A stretch of DNA of 64,000 nucleotides from Rhizobium sp. CF122 (GCF_000282035.1 NZ_AKKA01000072.1:1-64000); one strand, 5' to 3'. Numbered from the stretch's first letter, positions 45,055 to 54,510 are shown. Notes: generated from the letters alone by a model not told the origin. Made by a program: numbers and translations.

Positions 45055-46521
45055 TCACTGCACCATCGCGATGGTCGGCGGCGTCCAAGTGCCGTCGAGG
45101 ATAGGCTTGTCGGGCCAATAGGCGCGGATGTAGAGCGAGAACGTACCTTCGGGCGCGGGCAGCCAGTTGCTTTCCTTGTCCGCGCCCGGCGACTTGGCGC
45201 TGGCGTAAAGCGTCAGCGAGCCGTCCGCGTTGTATTTGATGGTCTTGTTCTTCGTGCCCAGCGAATAGCGCCTCAGTGGATTTGGGTTGAAGAAGTGGAC
45301 ATCGTTATACAAGGTCAACGACCAGAACCCCTTGACCGGTGGCGTCTGACCCTTGGCAAATGTGATCGTGTAATTGTTCTGTCCGTTGAGTTGTGCACCC
45401 TGGTTGTCGTTGTCCGTGTAGATGTACTTGGTTTCCTCAGGCCGGTTGTCGTACATGTTCGACTTGGAGGTGCCCGTGCGATTGACGTAGTCGGTCCCCC
45501 ACTCAGCACCGTTCACCGGCGAATTCCAGCCATTGCCAGCGGGACGGCCGTTGTTGCGCCACAGAAGGAATGGGTCGATCATCTCGCTTGCAGCCGCAAC
45601 GGCGGTGTCTTTGAGCGTCTGCTTGATTTGCGGGTCCTTGGCGGCCGCCTCCAGCACGCTACCGATCCAATTGTAGAGGGCTTCCTCGCCCGGCATCGGC
45701 GGCACTTGTTTCATCACCTCAGGCAACTCGTCGAAGAAGGTTTCCGGGTTTACCCACTTGGTCTCACCCTTGCCGGTGGATTTCGGTGCCGGGAAATGCG
45801 GAAGCTTGCTCCAGTCCCTGATCTTCATCTTCCCGTCGAACTCCGACAACGGGTAGTAGACGACCTGGCTGAGCAACGGCTGGACGGCTTTTTGATCCTC
45901 GGCGCTGTCATCGATGAAGATGCGCGGAATGACAAAGGCAAGCGACGTGGAGGAGCGCACCACCGCCGTGATGCCGGCTGGCGTTTCGCCCTTCCAGTCT
46001 GGGCCGACCATCAGGTAGAAGCCGGGCTTGGTGCCGTATTGCCTGCCGATCTCGGAAAACTCGTCGGTGCGCGCGTCATAGTGCGCATAGACCCAGAAAC
46101 GATCGCCAAAATCCGGGACCTGGAAGACGATGGGCTCTTTGTCCAGTGTCATCCAGCCGGCACCATACGCGACATCCTGGTTCGGGCAGGCGATGATCGT
46201 CTGGTCCGGGCTGATATACCCGGTCAGCATTGCGTTCCCGTTGAATGCGATTGGAACCACTCCGCCGATCAAGCCTGGTTGGGGAGCCTTGGAAAAGGCG
46301 ATGGAGCGGTTGACCGAATTGACCAGTGGCCAGCCCCACAAGTAGGCCATGCGCCCGACCGATTGCACGTAGGCCGTTGTCATGGCCGTGCCGCTGGGCG
46401 GGCCGGGAACTTGAGCGGCGGTTGTGGGGATCTGGACCTGCTGCGCGTGGGCCAAGTTTGGCGCCATCGCAAAGCTCAATGCGAGCGCGGTAGCAACGAC
46501 GGATGATTTCATGCGGCTCAT
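45055..46521 (-). CDS. DUF1254/DUF1214 family periplasmic protein
   Basis: The 488-aa protein has a signal peptide (SSVVATALALSFAMAPNLAHA), DUF1254 (AYVQSVGRMAYLWGWPLVNS, CPNQDVAYGAGWMTLDKEP) and DUF1214 (VKGFWSLTLYNDVHFF, YNADGSLTLYASAKSPG, ESNWLPAPEGTFSLYIRAYWP). The biochemical role of the family is unknown. It is intact and lies upstream of the frameshifted relative; the two probably formed an operon, with only 26 bp between them. GGGAG precedes the ATG at 46521, and the surrounding GGAGAGACCATCA is present twice. Confidence 0.88.
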   Translation of the reverse strand: MSRMKSSVVATALALSFAMAPNLAHAQQVQIPTTAAQVPGPPSGTAMTTAYVQSVGRMAYLWGWPLVNSVNRSIAFSKAPQPGLIGGVVPIAFNGNAMLTGYISPDQTIIACPNQDVAYGAGWMTLDKEPIVFQVPDFGDRFWVYAHYDARTDEFSEIGRQYGTKPGFYLMVGPDWKGETPAGITAVVRSSTSLAFVIPRIFIDDSAEDQKAVQPLLSQVVYYPLSEFDGKMKIRDWSKLPHFPAPKSTGKGETKWVNPETFFDELPEVMKQVPPMPGEEALYNWIGSVLEAAAKDPQIKQTLKDTAVAAASEMIDPFLLWRNNGRPAGNGWNSPVNGAEWGTDYVNRTGTSKSNMYDNRPEETKYIYTDNDNQGAQLNGQNNYTITFAKGQTPPVKGFWSLTLYNDVHFFNPNPLRRYSLGTKNKTIKYNADGSLTLYASAKSPGADKESNWLPAPEGTFSLYIRAYWPDKPILDGTWTPPTIAMVQ

Positions 46522-46557
46522 GATGGTCTCTCCCGGCGGGCTCGTGATGGTCTCTCC
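46521..46557 (-). repeat. Tandem duplication of the ribosome-binding region
   Basis: TGATGGTCTCTCC occurs at 46521-46533 and 46545-46557 (24 bp apart); on the coding strand this is GGAGAGACCATCA twice, each carrying a Shine-Dalgarno-like GGAGAG. Only the proximal copy is followed by an ATG of the gene. Confidence 0.55.
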
Positions 46558-46966
46558 TAGCCCGTGATGGTAGTCCCAACTGACCCCTGGCGATATTGCC
46601 CTTTGGGGATGTCAAGCGAATCGAGGAATTGACCCAGACGCCAGCCACGCCTGGACGTTAGCGTTAGCCAGTTCCAGCGCAGTAAATGTCGTTGCGAGGA
46701 AGGGTTGAGCCCGGCCGGGTGGGCGGCAGAAAATCTGACCGACGCCGATGACCGTTTTGCGCGTCATCTTAGGACGTCGACGTGCGATGCCGGCAACATC
46801 TCAGTTGGGTCAAGGCTTGCCGTAGAAGTTGCCCAAACGAAGGGGCGAGAAGGGTTGCACTTTGCCGTCTACAGGGAGACTGTCCGATGGCTGTTGTGTG
46901 GCGAAACCCGCCAGAAATCCCTATCGTGTGAAAGTTGTCAGGTCGCTAGGGTAAACCGCCCGATCG

Positions 46967-47004
46967 CTTAAGGTAGTATTTCGCCTCCTTCCGCACACGA
47001 CCCC
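46967..47004 (-). repeat. Third Tn3-type 38-bp terminal repeat
   Basis: Read on the minus strand it starts GGGGTCGTGTGCGGAAGG and ends ACTACCTTAAG. It shares 24 of 38 positions with the end at 42659-42696 and faces the same way, so its element lies to the left and includes the DUF1254 pair. The rest of the 46558-47110 gap shows no gene. Confidence 0.6.
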
Positions 47005-47110
47005 TGTATGAGGCCGTTCATAACAGGGCGCGACTGCCGATCACTAGCAAGATTTGAGTTTAACGTCGTGCCGGTACGAGCTGTTCGCGCTTGAGAACGG
47101 CATTCGTTGA

Positions 47111-48151
47111 CTACGTCCATATGCTCTCCGGCGTAAGAATATCGAACGGCACGATGCGCTGTTCGATGGAGGACGTATCCCGGCGCTCGATCAGTCTGAG
47201 CATGACGTCGATAAGCTCCCCCGGCATTTTGTCGAGAGGATGGCACAACGACGCTGTGATCAGGCCTTCGCTTAGCCCTTTGCGGGTTTCAGGTCCGACG
47301 TCGCTGCAGACAATTCGAATCTTGCCTTGCCGTTCTGGCGGGAGCTCACGCATGGCTCGCAGCACGCCTGATATGCCGCCGCCATTGACGAAAATGCCCT
47401 TGGTCTCAGGTTCCTGCGCAATCAAACTCCGTACGATCTCATACGCGTTTTCAGGGACTTCGTGTGTAAGAAGCGTGTCGCTAATCTGAAAGGCTGGCGC
47501 GTTCTCTCGCATGTAGGACCGAAAACTGGCATCAGCGATGTCCTGGCACTGATAGCGGTTGCTACCGACCAGAGGGAATACCTTTCCAGGTTCATTAGCC
47601 GTCTGGCTGATAAACCAGGCAGCTGTTCTTCCTCTTTTCCAATTGTCGGTACCGACAAAGCCGGCACGGCTCGCGGCCGACAAATCGGTAACATAGGCAA
47701 CCACGGGAACACCCTTGCCACGTAACTCGTCAATTGCCTGGCTTACGAGGGGGTGATCTGCTGTGATCACTGCCACGGCATCTGCAGTCTGACCGATCTG
47801 CAGCAGGTTTGCAGAGACCGCTTCAGGAGATAAATCGTCTTCAAATACGACCTCTGGTTCGATGGCGGCGTCAGTCCTCCTATGGGCTGCCGCCCTCAGC
47901 CCCTCTGCCCACAACTGGTAAAGCGGCCTATGCGATTGCTGCATAAGAAAACTGAAACGGCGGTGAGGCAGATTGTCGTGTTTGCGCTGGCGCAATGCGC
48001 CTAAGCCATAAAATCCAATCTTGTCTGCGGCCCGAAGGATCCGGTCGACCGTATCAGCCCGCACAGTCCCAGTTCCGTGCAGAAGCCTGTTGACCGTGGA
48101 CAGGCTGACCCCGGCGGTGTTCGCCAGGTCGGATATGGTGGGTCTATTCAT
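47111..48151 (-). CDS. LacI-family regulator of the inositol operon
   Basis: The 346-aa protein has a LacI helix-turn-helix (TISDLANTAGVSLSTVNRLL, HGTGTVRADTVDRILRAA) and a periplasmic-binding-like effector domain (about 60-346; FVGTDNWKRGRTAAWFI, GIFVNGGGISGVLRAM, ITASLCHPLDKMPGELIDVML). It is divergent from the ABC transporter and catabolic genes at 48300-60323 and is the probable repressor; the inducer should be the inositol compound or a breakdown product. The ATG at 48151 gives the normal LacI start; a longer frame adds 22 atypical residues. Confidence 0.9.
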   Translation of the reverse strand: MNRPTISDLANTAGVSLSTVNRLLHGTGTVRADTVDRILRAADKIGFYGLGALRQRKHDNLPHRRFSFLMQQSHRPLYQLWAEGLRAAAHRRTDAAIEPEVVFEDDLSPEAVSANLLQIGQTADAVAVITADHPLVSQAIDELRGKGVPVVAYVTDLSAASRAGFVGTDNWKRGRTAAWFISQTANEPGKVFPLVGSNRYQCQDIADASFRSYMRENAPAFQISDTLLTHEVPENAYEIVRSLIAQEPETKGIFVNGGGISGVLRAMRELPPERQGKIRIVCSDVGPETRKGLSEGLITASLCHPLDKMPGELIDVMLRLIERRDTSSIEQRIVPFDILTPESIWT

Positions 48152-48188
48152 CAACGTCCTCCGATGTGCCATCCATGAATGAAATGTT

Positions 48189-48205
48189 TTGGCACATAAT
48201 ATGCT
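48189..48205 (+). promoter_or_regulatory. Possible sigma-54-type promoter element
   Basis: TTGGCAC-ATAAT-ATGCT in the divergent region has GG-N10-GC spacing (GG 48191-48192, GC 48203-48204) and resembles the -24/-12 consensus. No RpoN activator gene is near, and a LacI regulator normally works with a sigma-70 promoter, so this may be chance. Confidence 0.25.
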
Positions 48206-48299
48206 CCCGCACGCCAAACCAATTTCATTCTGGCATTTCGCGCGCTACATATCAACACGCATCCAGTCCTTGGGGACGATGGAAACGGGAGGAGAAGTT

Positions 48300-49274
48300 A
48301 TGAAGGGAATGAAGCGTCTCTGCGCAGCGATGCTTGCGACCACTGTCGTTGCGTTCACTGTGTCTTCGGCGATGGCCGCCAATATTGCCGTCGTTGGCGG
48401 CAAGAACGATGATGCGTTCTGGAATCTGATTAAGAAGGGGATTGATGATGCCCGGCCAGTCGTCGAGGCAAACGGAGGCAAGGTCAACTACCTGCGCCTT
48501 CAGACCTATGACAACTTCGCTCCGGACGTCGTCCAGCTCATTCAGACGGCAATGAGCCAAAAGGTCGATGGCCTGGTCATCCCGAACTGGGTTCCTGAAG
48601 GCGAAGACCCTGCGATCAAGGAAGCGGTCGCGGCCGGTATCAAAGTCATCCTGATGAACGCGGGTGGGATTGACAAAGCCAAGGAACTCGGCGCCATCAA
48701 CTATGTCGGATCGGATGAATATCTCGCAGGCGTCGCAGGTGGCGAATATTTCTTCAAGAATGGCAAGAAGAATGTCATCTGTGTGAACACGGTACCGGGA
48801 GCTGCCAATCTGGAGGCGCGCTGCAAGGGTGTCATCGAGGGCATCGCCAAGAGCGGAGGTGCCGGGAAGCAGCTTCCACTGCCCGCAACCAGTTTCGGTG
48901 ACGCAACCGCCGTCGCTGAAGCGATCAAGGCGACGCTGCTTCAAGACGCCAAGATCGATGGCGTCATTACGATCTCGGCTGGTGACGCGGACTCGGCTGC
49001 CATCGGTATTCAGCAAGCTGGTAAGACCGAAGCCGCTCTTCTTGGAACATTTGACCTCAACCAGTCAGGCCTTGATCGCATCAAGGGCGGAACGCAAGGT
49101 TTCGCGATCGACCAGCAGCCCTATCTGCAGTCGCTGCTGGCTGTAACTCTCTTGGCTTCGGCAATTGATTTCGGAACGAATCTTCCGACGTCACCGCTGC
49201 TGACCGGTCCGAGCATCGTTGATAAGTCCAATATCGACGCAACCCTGGCGGGCGTCTCGAAGGGCGCACGCTGA
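48300..49274 (+). CDS. Sugar/inositol ABC transporter substrate-binding protein
   Basis: The 324-aa periplasmic protein has a signal peptide (RLCAAMLATTVVAFTVSSAMA) and the ribose/inositol-type binding fold (IAVVGGKNDDAFWNLIKKG, QKVDGLVIPNWVPEG, GAINYVGSDEYLAGVAGGEYF, DLNQSGLDRIKGGTQGFAIDQQPYLQS). Related rhizobial proteins include IbpA and MocB. With the permease and ATPase behind it, it should import myo-inositol or a related cyclitol. The ATG at 48300 follows GGAGAAG. Confidence 0.9.
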   Translation: MKGMKRLCAAMLATTVVAFTVSSAMAANIAVVGGKNDDAFWNLIKKGIDDARPVVEANGGKVNYLRLQTYDNFAPDVVQLIQTAMSQKVDGLVIPNWVPEGEDPAIKEAVAAGIKVILMNAGGIDKAKELGAINYVGSDEYLAGVAGGEYFFKNGKKNVICVNTVPGAANLEARCKGVIEGIAKSGGAGKQLPLPATSFGDATAVAEAIKATLLQDAKIDGVITISAGDADSAAIGIQQAGKTEAALLGTFDLNQSGLDRIKGGTQGFAIDQQPYLQSLLAVTLLASAIDFGTNLPTSPLLTGPSIVDKSNIDATLAGVSKGAR

Positions 49275-49387
49275 CCGCAAAGCAATGTCTCACGTCGATC
49301 CCCGACATATGCTCGGCGGATCGGCGGGTGCATTCGCTGATCTCTGTCAGCTGTTTCAGAATGCGGCCAATACTGGGAGTGAATTAC

Positions 49388-50392
49388 GTGAAAAACCTGT
49401 CCTTGGGTGATCTTATTCGACGCCCCGAATCCGGCGCCTTTCTCGGCCTCGCCTTCGTGCTTGTCTTCTTCGTCGTGTTCGGAAGTGTCGAATTCTTGAA
49501 GCCAGCCGGCGCGGCAAGCTGGCTGAACGTCGCCGCCAACCTGGGGATCGTCGCGATCCCTGTCGGGTTGCTCATGATTTCTGGTGAGCTCGACATCTCC
49601 ATCGGAGCCATGATCCCTGCGGGCGCTTTAACGGTGGCGATCATCTCCGGTCACTACGGCATGCCGATCTGGTTGGGCATTTTGGGCGCATTGGGTCTCG
49701 GTTTGGTGATCGGGCTGATCAACGGCTTTCTCGTCATCCGCACTGCTGTACCATCGCTCATCGTAACCCTTGGCACTCTGTTTGCCGTGCAGGGTCTTAT
49801 CCTCGGATGCTCGGTGTTGCTGACGGGAACGACCAGCGTCGCGCTCAGCCCGGCTGCTTCCGGCGTGATAGCCAAGTCTCTCTTCGGATCTTTCGTAGGC
49901 GGCAGCTTTCAAGTGACGATTTTCTGGTGGTTGGCGCTGACGGCAGCTTACATTTTCTACGTTCACTTCTCGCCTTTCGGAAACTGGATCTTTGCCCTAG
50001 GGGGCGACGGTGCCAGCGCACGGAATGCGGGTATTCCGACAGACAAACTCACTGTCATGCTTTTCGTGCTTTCTTCGGTGAGCGCAGCGTTTGTCGGCAT
50101 GTGCCAGGCCATTTTGTTCAATGTTGCGCAGGTTTCTGCAGGCATGACCTTTATCTTCAACTCGATCATTGCGGTGGTGGTCGGCGGGGTTTTGCTGACC
50201 GGCGGCTTCGGTTCGATCGTCGGGATTTTCCTCGGCACGGTGACCTTCGCGATCGTCAACCAGGGCATCTACTTCACGACTTTCGACCGGAATTGGTCGA
50301 GCCTGATCATCGGCGTCATGCTGCTCCTGGCCGTGTTGATGAACAACACCTTCCGCATCATGGCACTTACCTATTCGCCGAAGAAGAAATGA
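49388..50392 (+). CDS. Sugar/inositol ABC transporter permease (RbsC-like)
   Basis: The 334-aa membrane protein has eight to ten helices and RbsC-family blocks (VAANLGIVAIPVGLLMISGELDIS, GLVIGLINGFLVIRTAVPSLIVTLGT, GGVLLTGGFGSIVGIFLG, TFDRNWSSLIIGVMLL). The GTG at 49388 is favoured by GGGAGTG upstream; an in-frame ATG at 49328 would add a hydrophilic stretch. It is followed by the ATPase gene after 8 bp. Confidence 0.9.
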   Translation: MKNLSLGDLIRRPESGAFLGLAFVLVFFVVFGSVEFLKPAGAASWLNVAANLGIVAIPVGLLMISGELDISIGAMIPAGALTVAIISGHYGMPIWLGILGALGLGLVIGLINGFLVIRTAVPSLIVTLGTLFAVQGLILGCSVLLTGTTSVALSPAASGVIAKSLFGSFVGGSFQVTIFWWLALTAAYIFYVHFSPFGNWIFALGGDGASARNAGIPTDKLTVMLFVLSSVSAAFVGMCQAILFNVAQVSAGMTFIFNSIIAVVVGGVLLTGGFGSIVGIFLGTVTFAIVNQGIYFTTFDRNWSSLIIGVMLLLAVLMNNTFRIMALTYSPKKK

Positions 50393-50400
50393 GGCAGGTC

Positions 50401-51222
50401 ATGAACACTCCAATTCTTGAACTCCGGAACGTCAACAAGTCTTTTGGGCCGATTGACGTTCTCCATGACATCTCCCTGAAGGTTCACGCAGGCGAAGTAC
50501 TGTGCCTGCTGGGTGACAACGGCGCCGGTAAATCGACCCTGATCAAGACACTTGCCGGCGTCTATCAACCGAGCAGCGGCGAGCTATTGATGGATGGCCA
50601 GCCGGTGAGCTTCCCGGGACCACGAGAGGCGCAAAAGGCTGGAATTTCCACCGTTCATCAATTCGGAGGGACGTTTCCTCTGATGAGCATCGGTCGTTCC
50701 TTCTTCGTCGGCGCGGAACCGACAAAGGGATTTTGGCCTTTCAAGATCTATGACCGCAAGCGGGCCAACGAGATCGCCGTTAAGGCCATCCAGCAATTCG
50801 GAATTACTCGCATCGATGACGGAGACCGGCTTATTGGCGGGTTGTCCGGTGGCGAACGGCAGTCTCTGGCAATTGCCCGCGCTGTCCACTTCGGCGCGCG
50901 GGTGTTGATCCTGGATGAACCGACTGCGGCGCTCGGCGTCAAGCAGGCGTCCCACGTCCTGCGCATCGTCCTTGAAGCAAAAAAGCGTGGCATCGCGGTC
51001 GTCTTCATCACGCACCAGGTGACACACGCGATGGCCGTCGGTGACCACTTTGCTGTGCTCATCCGTGGAGCGGTCGCGGCCAACTTCCGAAAGGGAGAAA
51101 AGACCCGCGAGGAAATCACCGACCTCATGGCAGGCGGCGAGGCGCTCGCGAACCTGGGCGCTGAAGTCGAAAGCTACATGGCCGCACATGAGGGTCATCC
51201 CCCACCGGTGACGGCCAACTGA
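50401..51222 (+). CDS. Sugar/inositol ABC transporter ATPase (single-cassette)
   Basis: The 273-aa protein has Walker A GDNGAGKST, Q-loop TVHQFGGTFPLMS, signature LSGGERQSLAIARAV, Walker B VLILDEPTAALGV and switch VFITHQVTHA. Most ribose/inositol importers have a double-cassette ATPase; here there is one cassette, as in the FrcA-type subset. It lies between the permease and iolH in one operon. Confidence 0.92.
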   Translation: MNTPILELRNVNKSFGPIDVLHDISLKVHAGEVLCLLGDNGAGKSTLIKTLAGVYQPSSGELLMDGQPVSFPGPREAQKAGISTVHQFGGTFPLMSIGRSFFVGAEPTKGFWPFKIYDRKRANEIAVKAIQQFGITRIDDGDRLIGGLSGGERQSLAIARAVHFGARVLILDEPTAALGVKQASHVLRIVLEAKKRGIAVVFITHQVTHAMAVGDHFAVLIRGAVAANFRKGEKTREEITDLMAGGEALANLGAEVESYMAAHEGHPPPVTAN

Positions 51223-51242
51223 ACGAATAGGGAGAAAGACCC

Positions 51243-52145
51243 ATGAAAATTGCACTTGACCCTTTCATGCATCGACATCTGTCGCTGGAGGCCTTGCCGG
51301 CGAAAGTTCGCGAGCTTGGTTACGAGTGGATTGAGCTATCGCCACGCACTGATTTCCTCGAGTGGTTCAAGGCACCTCGCGTGTTTCCAGAGCGGATCAA
51401 GTCCTTCAAAAAGGCGCTCGCCGCTGAGAACGTGAAGATTGCCTCGTTGCTGCCGATGTATCGCTGGGCTTCCAACGATGAGAGTGAACGGCAGGCCGCC
51501 GTCAAACACTGGAAGCGCGCCATCGAGATCGCGGTCGAAATGGAAGTCGATACCATGAATTCCGAATTCGGCCGCGGCCCGCATCCCGACAAGGGGTCCT
51601 GCTACTGCTGCCATACCGGTTCGATGATCGAAGCCTGCGAAGACGCCTGGTGGCGCTCCATGGAAGAGCTGGTGCCGATCTTTGAACGCGAGAACATCAA
51701 CTTGCACGTCGAGCCGCATCCGGAAGACTGGTGCGAAACCTTGCAGCCGGCCCTCGACATCATCCGAACGGTCAATTCGAAGAACGTCAAGTTCCTCTAT
51801 TGCGCGCCGCACACCTTCTACTTCGGCGACGATACCAAGGCGATGTTGCGCGAGGCGAAGGATGTGCTCGCCCATGTTCATGTGGGCGACACCTTCAATC
51901 ACAAGGCAAGCTCAGGTCTTCGCTACATCCTCAATCCACCCGGCACCCAGGCACGCGTCCACCAGCACCTGAACATCGGCCAGGGCGAGGTGCCGTGGGA
52001 CGACTTCTTCGGTACGCTCGCCGAGATCGGCTTCGACGGTATCATGACCTCCTGTGTGTTTGCCTGGGAAGACAAGGCGGATCAGTCCGGACGCTTCATG
52101 TGCAAAGAGATGCAGAGCTACGTTGAGAAATATCAGAAGGCGTAG
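51243..52145 (+). CDS. iolH: IolH-like TIM-barrel protein
   Basis: The 300-aa protein matches IolH of Bacillus iol operons through MKIALDPFMHRHLSLEALPAKV, EWIELSPRTDFLEWFKAP, YRWASNDESERQAAVKHWKRAIEIA, CAPHTFYF and LNPPGTQARVHQHLNIGQGEV. It is an AP-endonuclease-2/xylose-isomerase-like TIM barrel with Glu/His/Asp metal ligands; its reaction in inositol metabolism is not well established. It follows the transporter genes by 20 bp with GGGAGAAAG before the ATG. Confidence 0.8.
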   Translation: MKIALDPFMHRHLSLEALPAKVRELGYEWIELSPRTDFLEWFKAPRVFPERIKSFKKALAAENVKIASLLPMYRWASNDESERQAAVKHWKRAIEIAVEMEVDTMNSEFGRGPHPDKGSCYCCHTGSMIEACEDAWWRSMEELVPIFERENINLHVEPHPEDWCETLQPALDIIRTVNSKNVKFLYCAPHTFYFGDDTKAMLREAKDVLAHVHVGDTFNHKASSGLRYILNPPGTQARVHQHLNIGQGEVPWDDFFGTLAEIGFDGIMTSCVFAWEDKADQSGRFMCKEMQSYVEKYQKA

Positions 52146-52318
52146 CCCGAGCTAAAAAGTCAGCCCCCTCGTTCCTTCGATAGCGGGGCCCCAGCCAAGC
52201 AGCAACGCGTGAAAGCGTGGACAATCTGACGAGAATCTTGCAGCGGCGCCCGATCCCAACCGCCGGACGAGCGAAGCTGTGTCTACGGAAACCGGCACAG
52301 GGCCGGAGGAGATATGAA

Positions 52319-53491
52319 ATGATCAATGGTGAACAGAAAACAGAACGGCCGTTGCGTTGGGGTATGGTCGGCGGCGGCCGCACCGGGCAGGTGGGTTACA
52401 AACACCGCACCGGTGCATTGCGTGACGGCACCTATCGACTGGTGGCCGGCGCATTTGACCTTGATGCTGCTCGGGGCCGGGATTTTGGCGTCAACCTCGG
52501 CGTCGACGCGGAGCGCTGCTACGCTGACTACAATGAACTGATCGCCAAAGAGACGGCGCGCGAAGATGGCGTCGAGGTCGTCTCGATCGCGACGCCAAAC
52601 TTCACCCACTACGAAATCACCAAGGCGTGCCTCGAAGCTGGCATCCACGTCATTTGCGAAAAGCCGCTGTTCTTCACAGTCGCCGAATGCGAGGAAATCG
52701 AGAAGCTGGCAGACGAGAAAGGTCTCATCGTCGGCGTCACCTACGGTTTCACTGGCCATCCGCTCGTGCATCAGATGGCGGCAATGGTTGCCAAGGGCAT
52801 GCTCGGCGACATCCGCATCGTTGACCTTCAATATACCCACGGCTTCAACGCCGGTGACGACGTCGGTGCACCGGAAGCCGTGAAGTGGCGCACCAATCCC
52901 AAGACGGCCGGTCCGACCTTCGTTCTCGGCGACATCGGAACGCATCTCTACTATCTCTCGGAAATCGTGCTGCCGCATCTCAAGATCGAAAAGCTTCTTT
53001 GCGACCGCAAGGCCTTCATTCCAAGCCGCGCACCGCTGGAAGATCATGCGACTGTGCTGATGCATTACGACAACGGCGCCCGCGGCCGTCTCTGGGTGTC
53101 CTCCGTCAATGCCGGCAACATGGGCTCGCAACGCTACCGGTTCGTTGGTTCCAAGGCATCTGTCGAATGGTCGGACAGTCATCCGGATCAGTTGTTCTTC
53201 GACGTTCAAGGGGAGCCGAACCGCATCCTGCACCACGGTATGCCGTATCTGGAGGAAGAAAGCCTTGCCGTCGACCGGATGGGCGCCCTGCACACTGAGG
53301 GCCTCGGCGACAGCTGGTCGAACATCTATCTCTGGATCGCTCAGGCCATCGACGCCAAGAGCCGAAGCGATGACGCTTTCCTGAAGACCCATCACTATCC
53401 GGGTATCAAGGCCGGCACCGAAGGCGTGCGTTGGCTGGAGAACTGCGTCCGATCCGCCGATGCGGGCGCTGCCTGGATCGACTTCAAGTAG
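52319..53491 (+). CDS. Gfo/Idh/MocA-family oxidoreductase (inositol dehydrogenase-like)
   Basis: The 390-aa NAD(P)-dependent enzyme has an N-terminal Rossmann site (RWGMVGGGRTGQVGYKHRTGAL), the motif HVICEKPLFFT with the catalytic Lys of the family, and a C-terminal barrel face (GDIGTHLYYLSEIVLP with conserved Asp/His). Members oxidise cyclitols and sugars, including inositol (IdhA, IolX) and rhizopine (MocA). GGAGGAG sits before the ATG at 52319. In this operon it should carry out the first oxidation of the imported compound. The 52146-52318 leader has no gene. Confidence 0.85.
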   Translation: MINGEQKTERPLRWGMVGGGRTGQVGYKHRTGALRDGTYRLVAGAFDLDAARGRDFGVNLGVDAERCYADYNELIAKETAREDGVEVVSIATPNFTHYEITKACLEAGIHVICEKPLFFTVAECEEIEKLADEKGLIVGVTYGFTGHPLVHQMAAMVAKGMLGDIRIVDLQYTHGFNAGDDVGAPEAVKWRTNPKTAGPTFVLGDIGTHLYYLSEIVLPHLKIEKLLCDRKAFIPSRAPLEDHATVLMHYDNGARGRLWVSSVNAGNMGSQRYRFVGSKASVEWSDSHPDQLFFDVQGEPNRILHHGMPYLEEESLAVDRMGALHTEGLGDSWSNIYLWIAQAIDAKSRSDDAFLKTHHYPGIKAGTEGVRWLENCVRSADAGAAWIDFK

Positions 53492-53568
53492 GCCCGCCTT
53501 CGGGGCGCGTTCCTCCACACCTCCCAAGCGCGCGCCCCATTTTTCTCCAACACTGGAAAGACAATCTG

Positions 53569-54510
53569 ATGAAACTCTCCATTTGCACCGACGTAATGGG
53601 AAATCTCTCCTTCACGGAGATGCTCGACAAGTGCGTGAAGCTCGGCGTTGAAGGTATCGAGATGACTGGCGGCGGCTGGTCCAGCGCTCCGCACTTTCGC
53701 GCCGACGAGCTGCTTGAAGACAAGGGTCTTCTGAGGACGAAGCTCAAGGAGATCGAGGCGCGCGGACTGGAGATCGCCGCGCTAAACTGCTCCGCAAACC
53801 CACTCGATCCGGGCGCAATGGGCAAGCGTCATCGCAAGGAGATGGAACAGACGATCCGGCTCGCCGGTGAAATCGGCGTGAAGACCATCGTCACCATGTC
53901 CGGCCTTCCGGAAGCTGCTCCAGGTGACAGTGTTCCCAATTGGCTCGTCTATACCAAGAGTTGGCCCGACGAAATGCCGGAACGCGACCGCTACCAGTGG
54001 GAAGACCGTGCCTTTCCGCTGTGGCACGATCTGGTCAAGCTCGCCAAGGAAGTGGGCGTCGAGAAATATGCGCTGGAAAACTTCTCGGCAATGCTCGTCT
54101 GGAACCCCGAAACGCTGTTCCGTCTGCGCAACGAGGTCGGCCCGACCGTTGGCATGAACCTCGACCCCAGCCATCTCTTCTGGAAGGGTGCCGATCCGAT
54201 CGCATCCGCACGCGCGCTGGGAAGCGCGATCCACCATTGCCACGGCAAGGACACGCGCATCGAGCGCGGGCTTGCAGACGTCAACGGCCTCCTCGAACTC
54301 AAGGACGTGACCGATGTCGCCAACCGCACCTGGAACTATGTCGCCGTTGGCGCCGGACATGATCTGCAATGGTGGAAGGAGTTCTTCTCCGTCGTCCGCA
54401 TGGTTGGTTACAACGGATGGGTCAGCCTCGAAATGGAAGACTTCACCATGTCGACGGACGCCGGCATCCAGTCGTCTATCGACGCCCTGCAGGCGACGAT
54501 CAGCCGATGA
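53569..54510 (+). CDS. Sugar-phosphate isomerase/epimerase-type TIM barrel
   Basis: The 313-aa protein has the xylose-isomerase-like fold (LSICTDVMGNLSFTEMLDKCVKLGVEGIEMT, VEKYALENFSAMLVWNPETLFRL, MNLDPSHLFWKGADPI, HHCHGKDTRIERG, GYNGWVSLEMEDF) with Glu, Asp, His and Glu in metal-ligand order. Comparable proteins isomerise inososes or epimerise keto sugars. The stop overlaps the next start. Exact reaction not predictable. Confidence 0.85.
   Translation: MKLSICTDVMGNLSFTEMLDKCVKLGVEGIEMTGGGWSSAPHFRADELLEDKGLLRTKLKEIEARGLEIAALNCSANPLDPGAMGKRHRKEMEQTIRLAGEIGVKTIVTMSGLPEAAPGDSVPNWLVYTKSWPDEMPERDRYQWEDRAFPLWHDLVKLAKEVGVEKYALENFSAMLVWNPETLFRLRNEVGPTVGMNLDPSHLFWKGADPIASARALGSAIHHCHGKDTRIERGLADVNGLLELKDVTDVANRTWNYVAVGAGHDLQWWKEFFSVVRMVGYNGWVSLEMEDFTMSTDAGIQSSIDALQATISR

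Noticed and set aside
46705-46971. 88-aa ORF upstream of the third Tn3 end
   Set aside because: No ribosome binding site, no recognisable family and composition like non-coding DNA.
30895-47008. Target-site duplications around the Tn3 ends
   Set aside because: The 5 bp outside the three ends (TATAA, ATACA, TGTAT) do not match directly.
49807-50400. A 471-aa frame reading through into the inositol ATPase from inside the permease gene
   Set aside because: Its N-terminal half is out-of-frame permease sequence; the ATPase begins normally at 50401.
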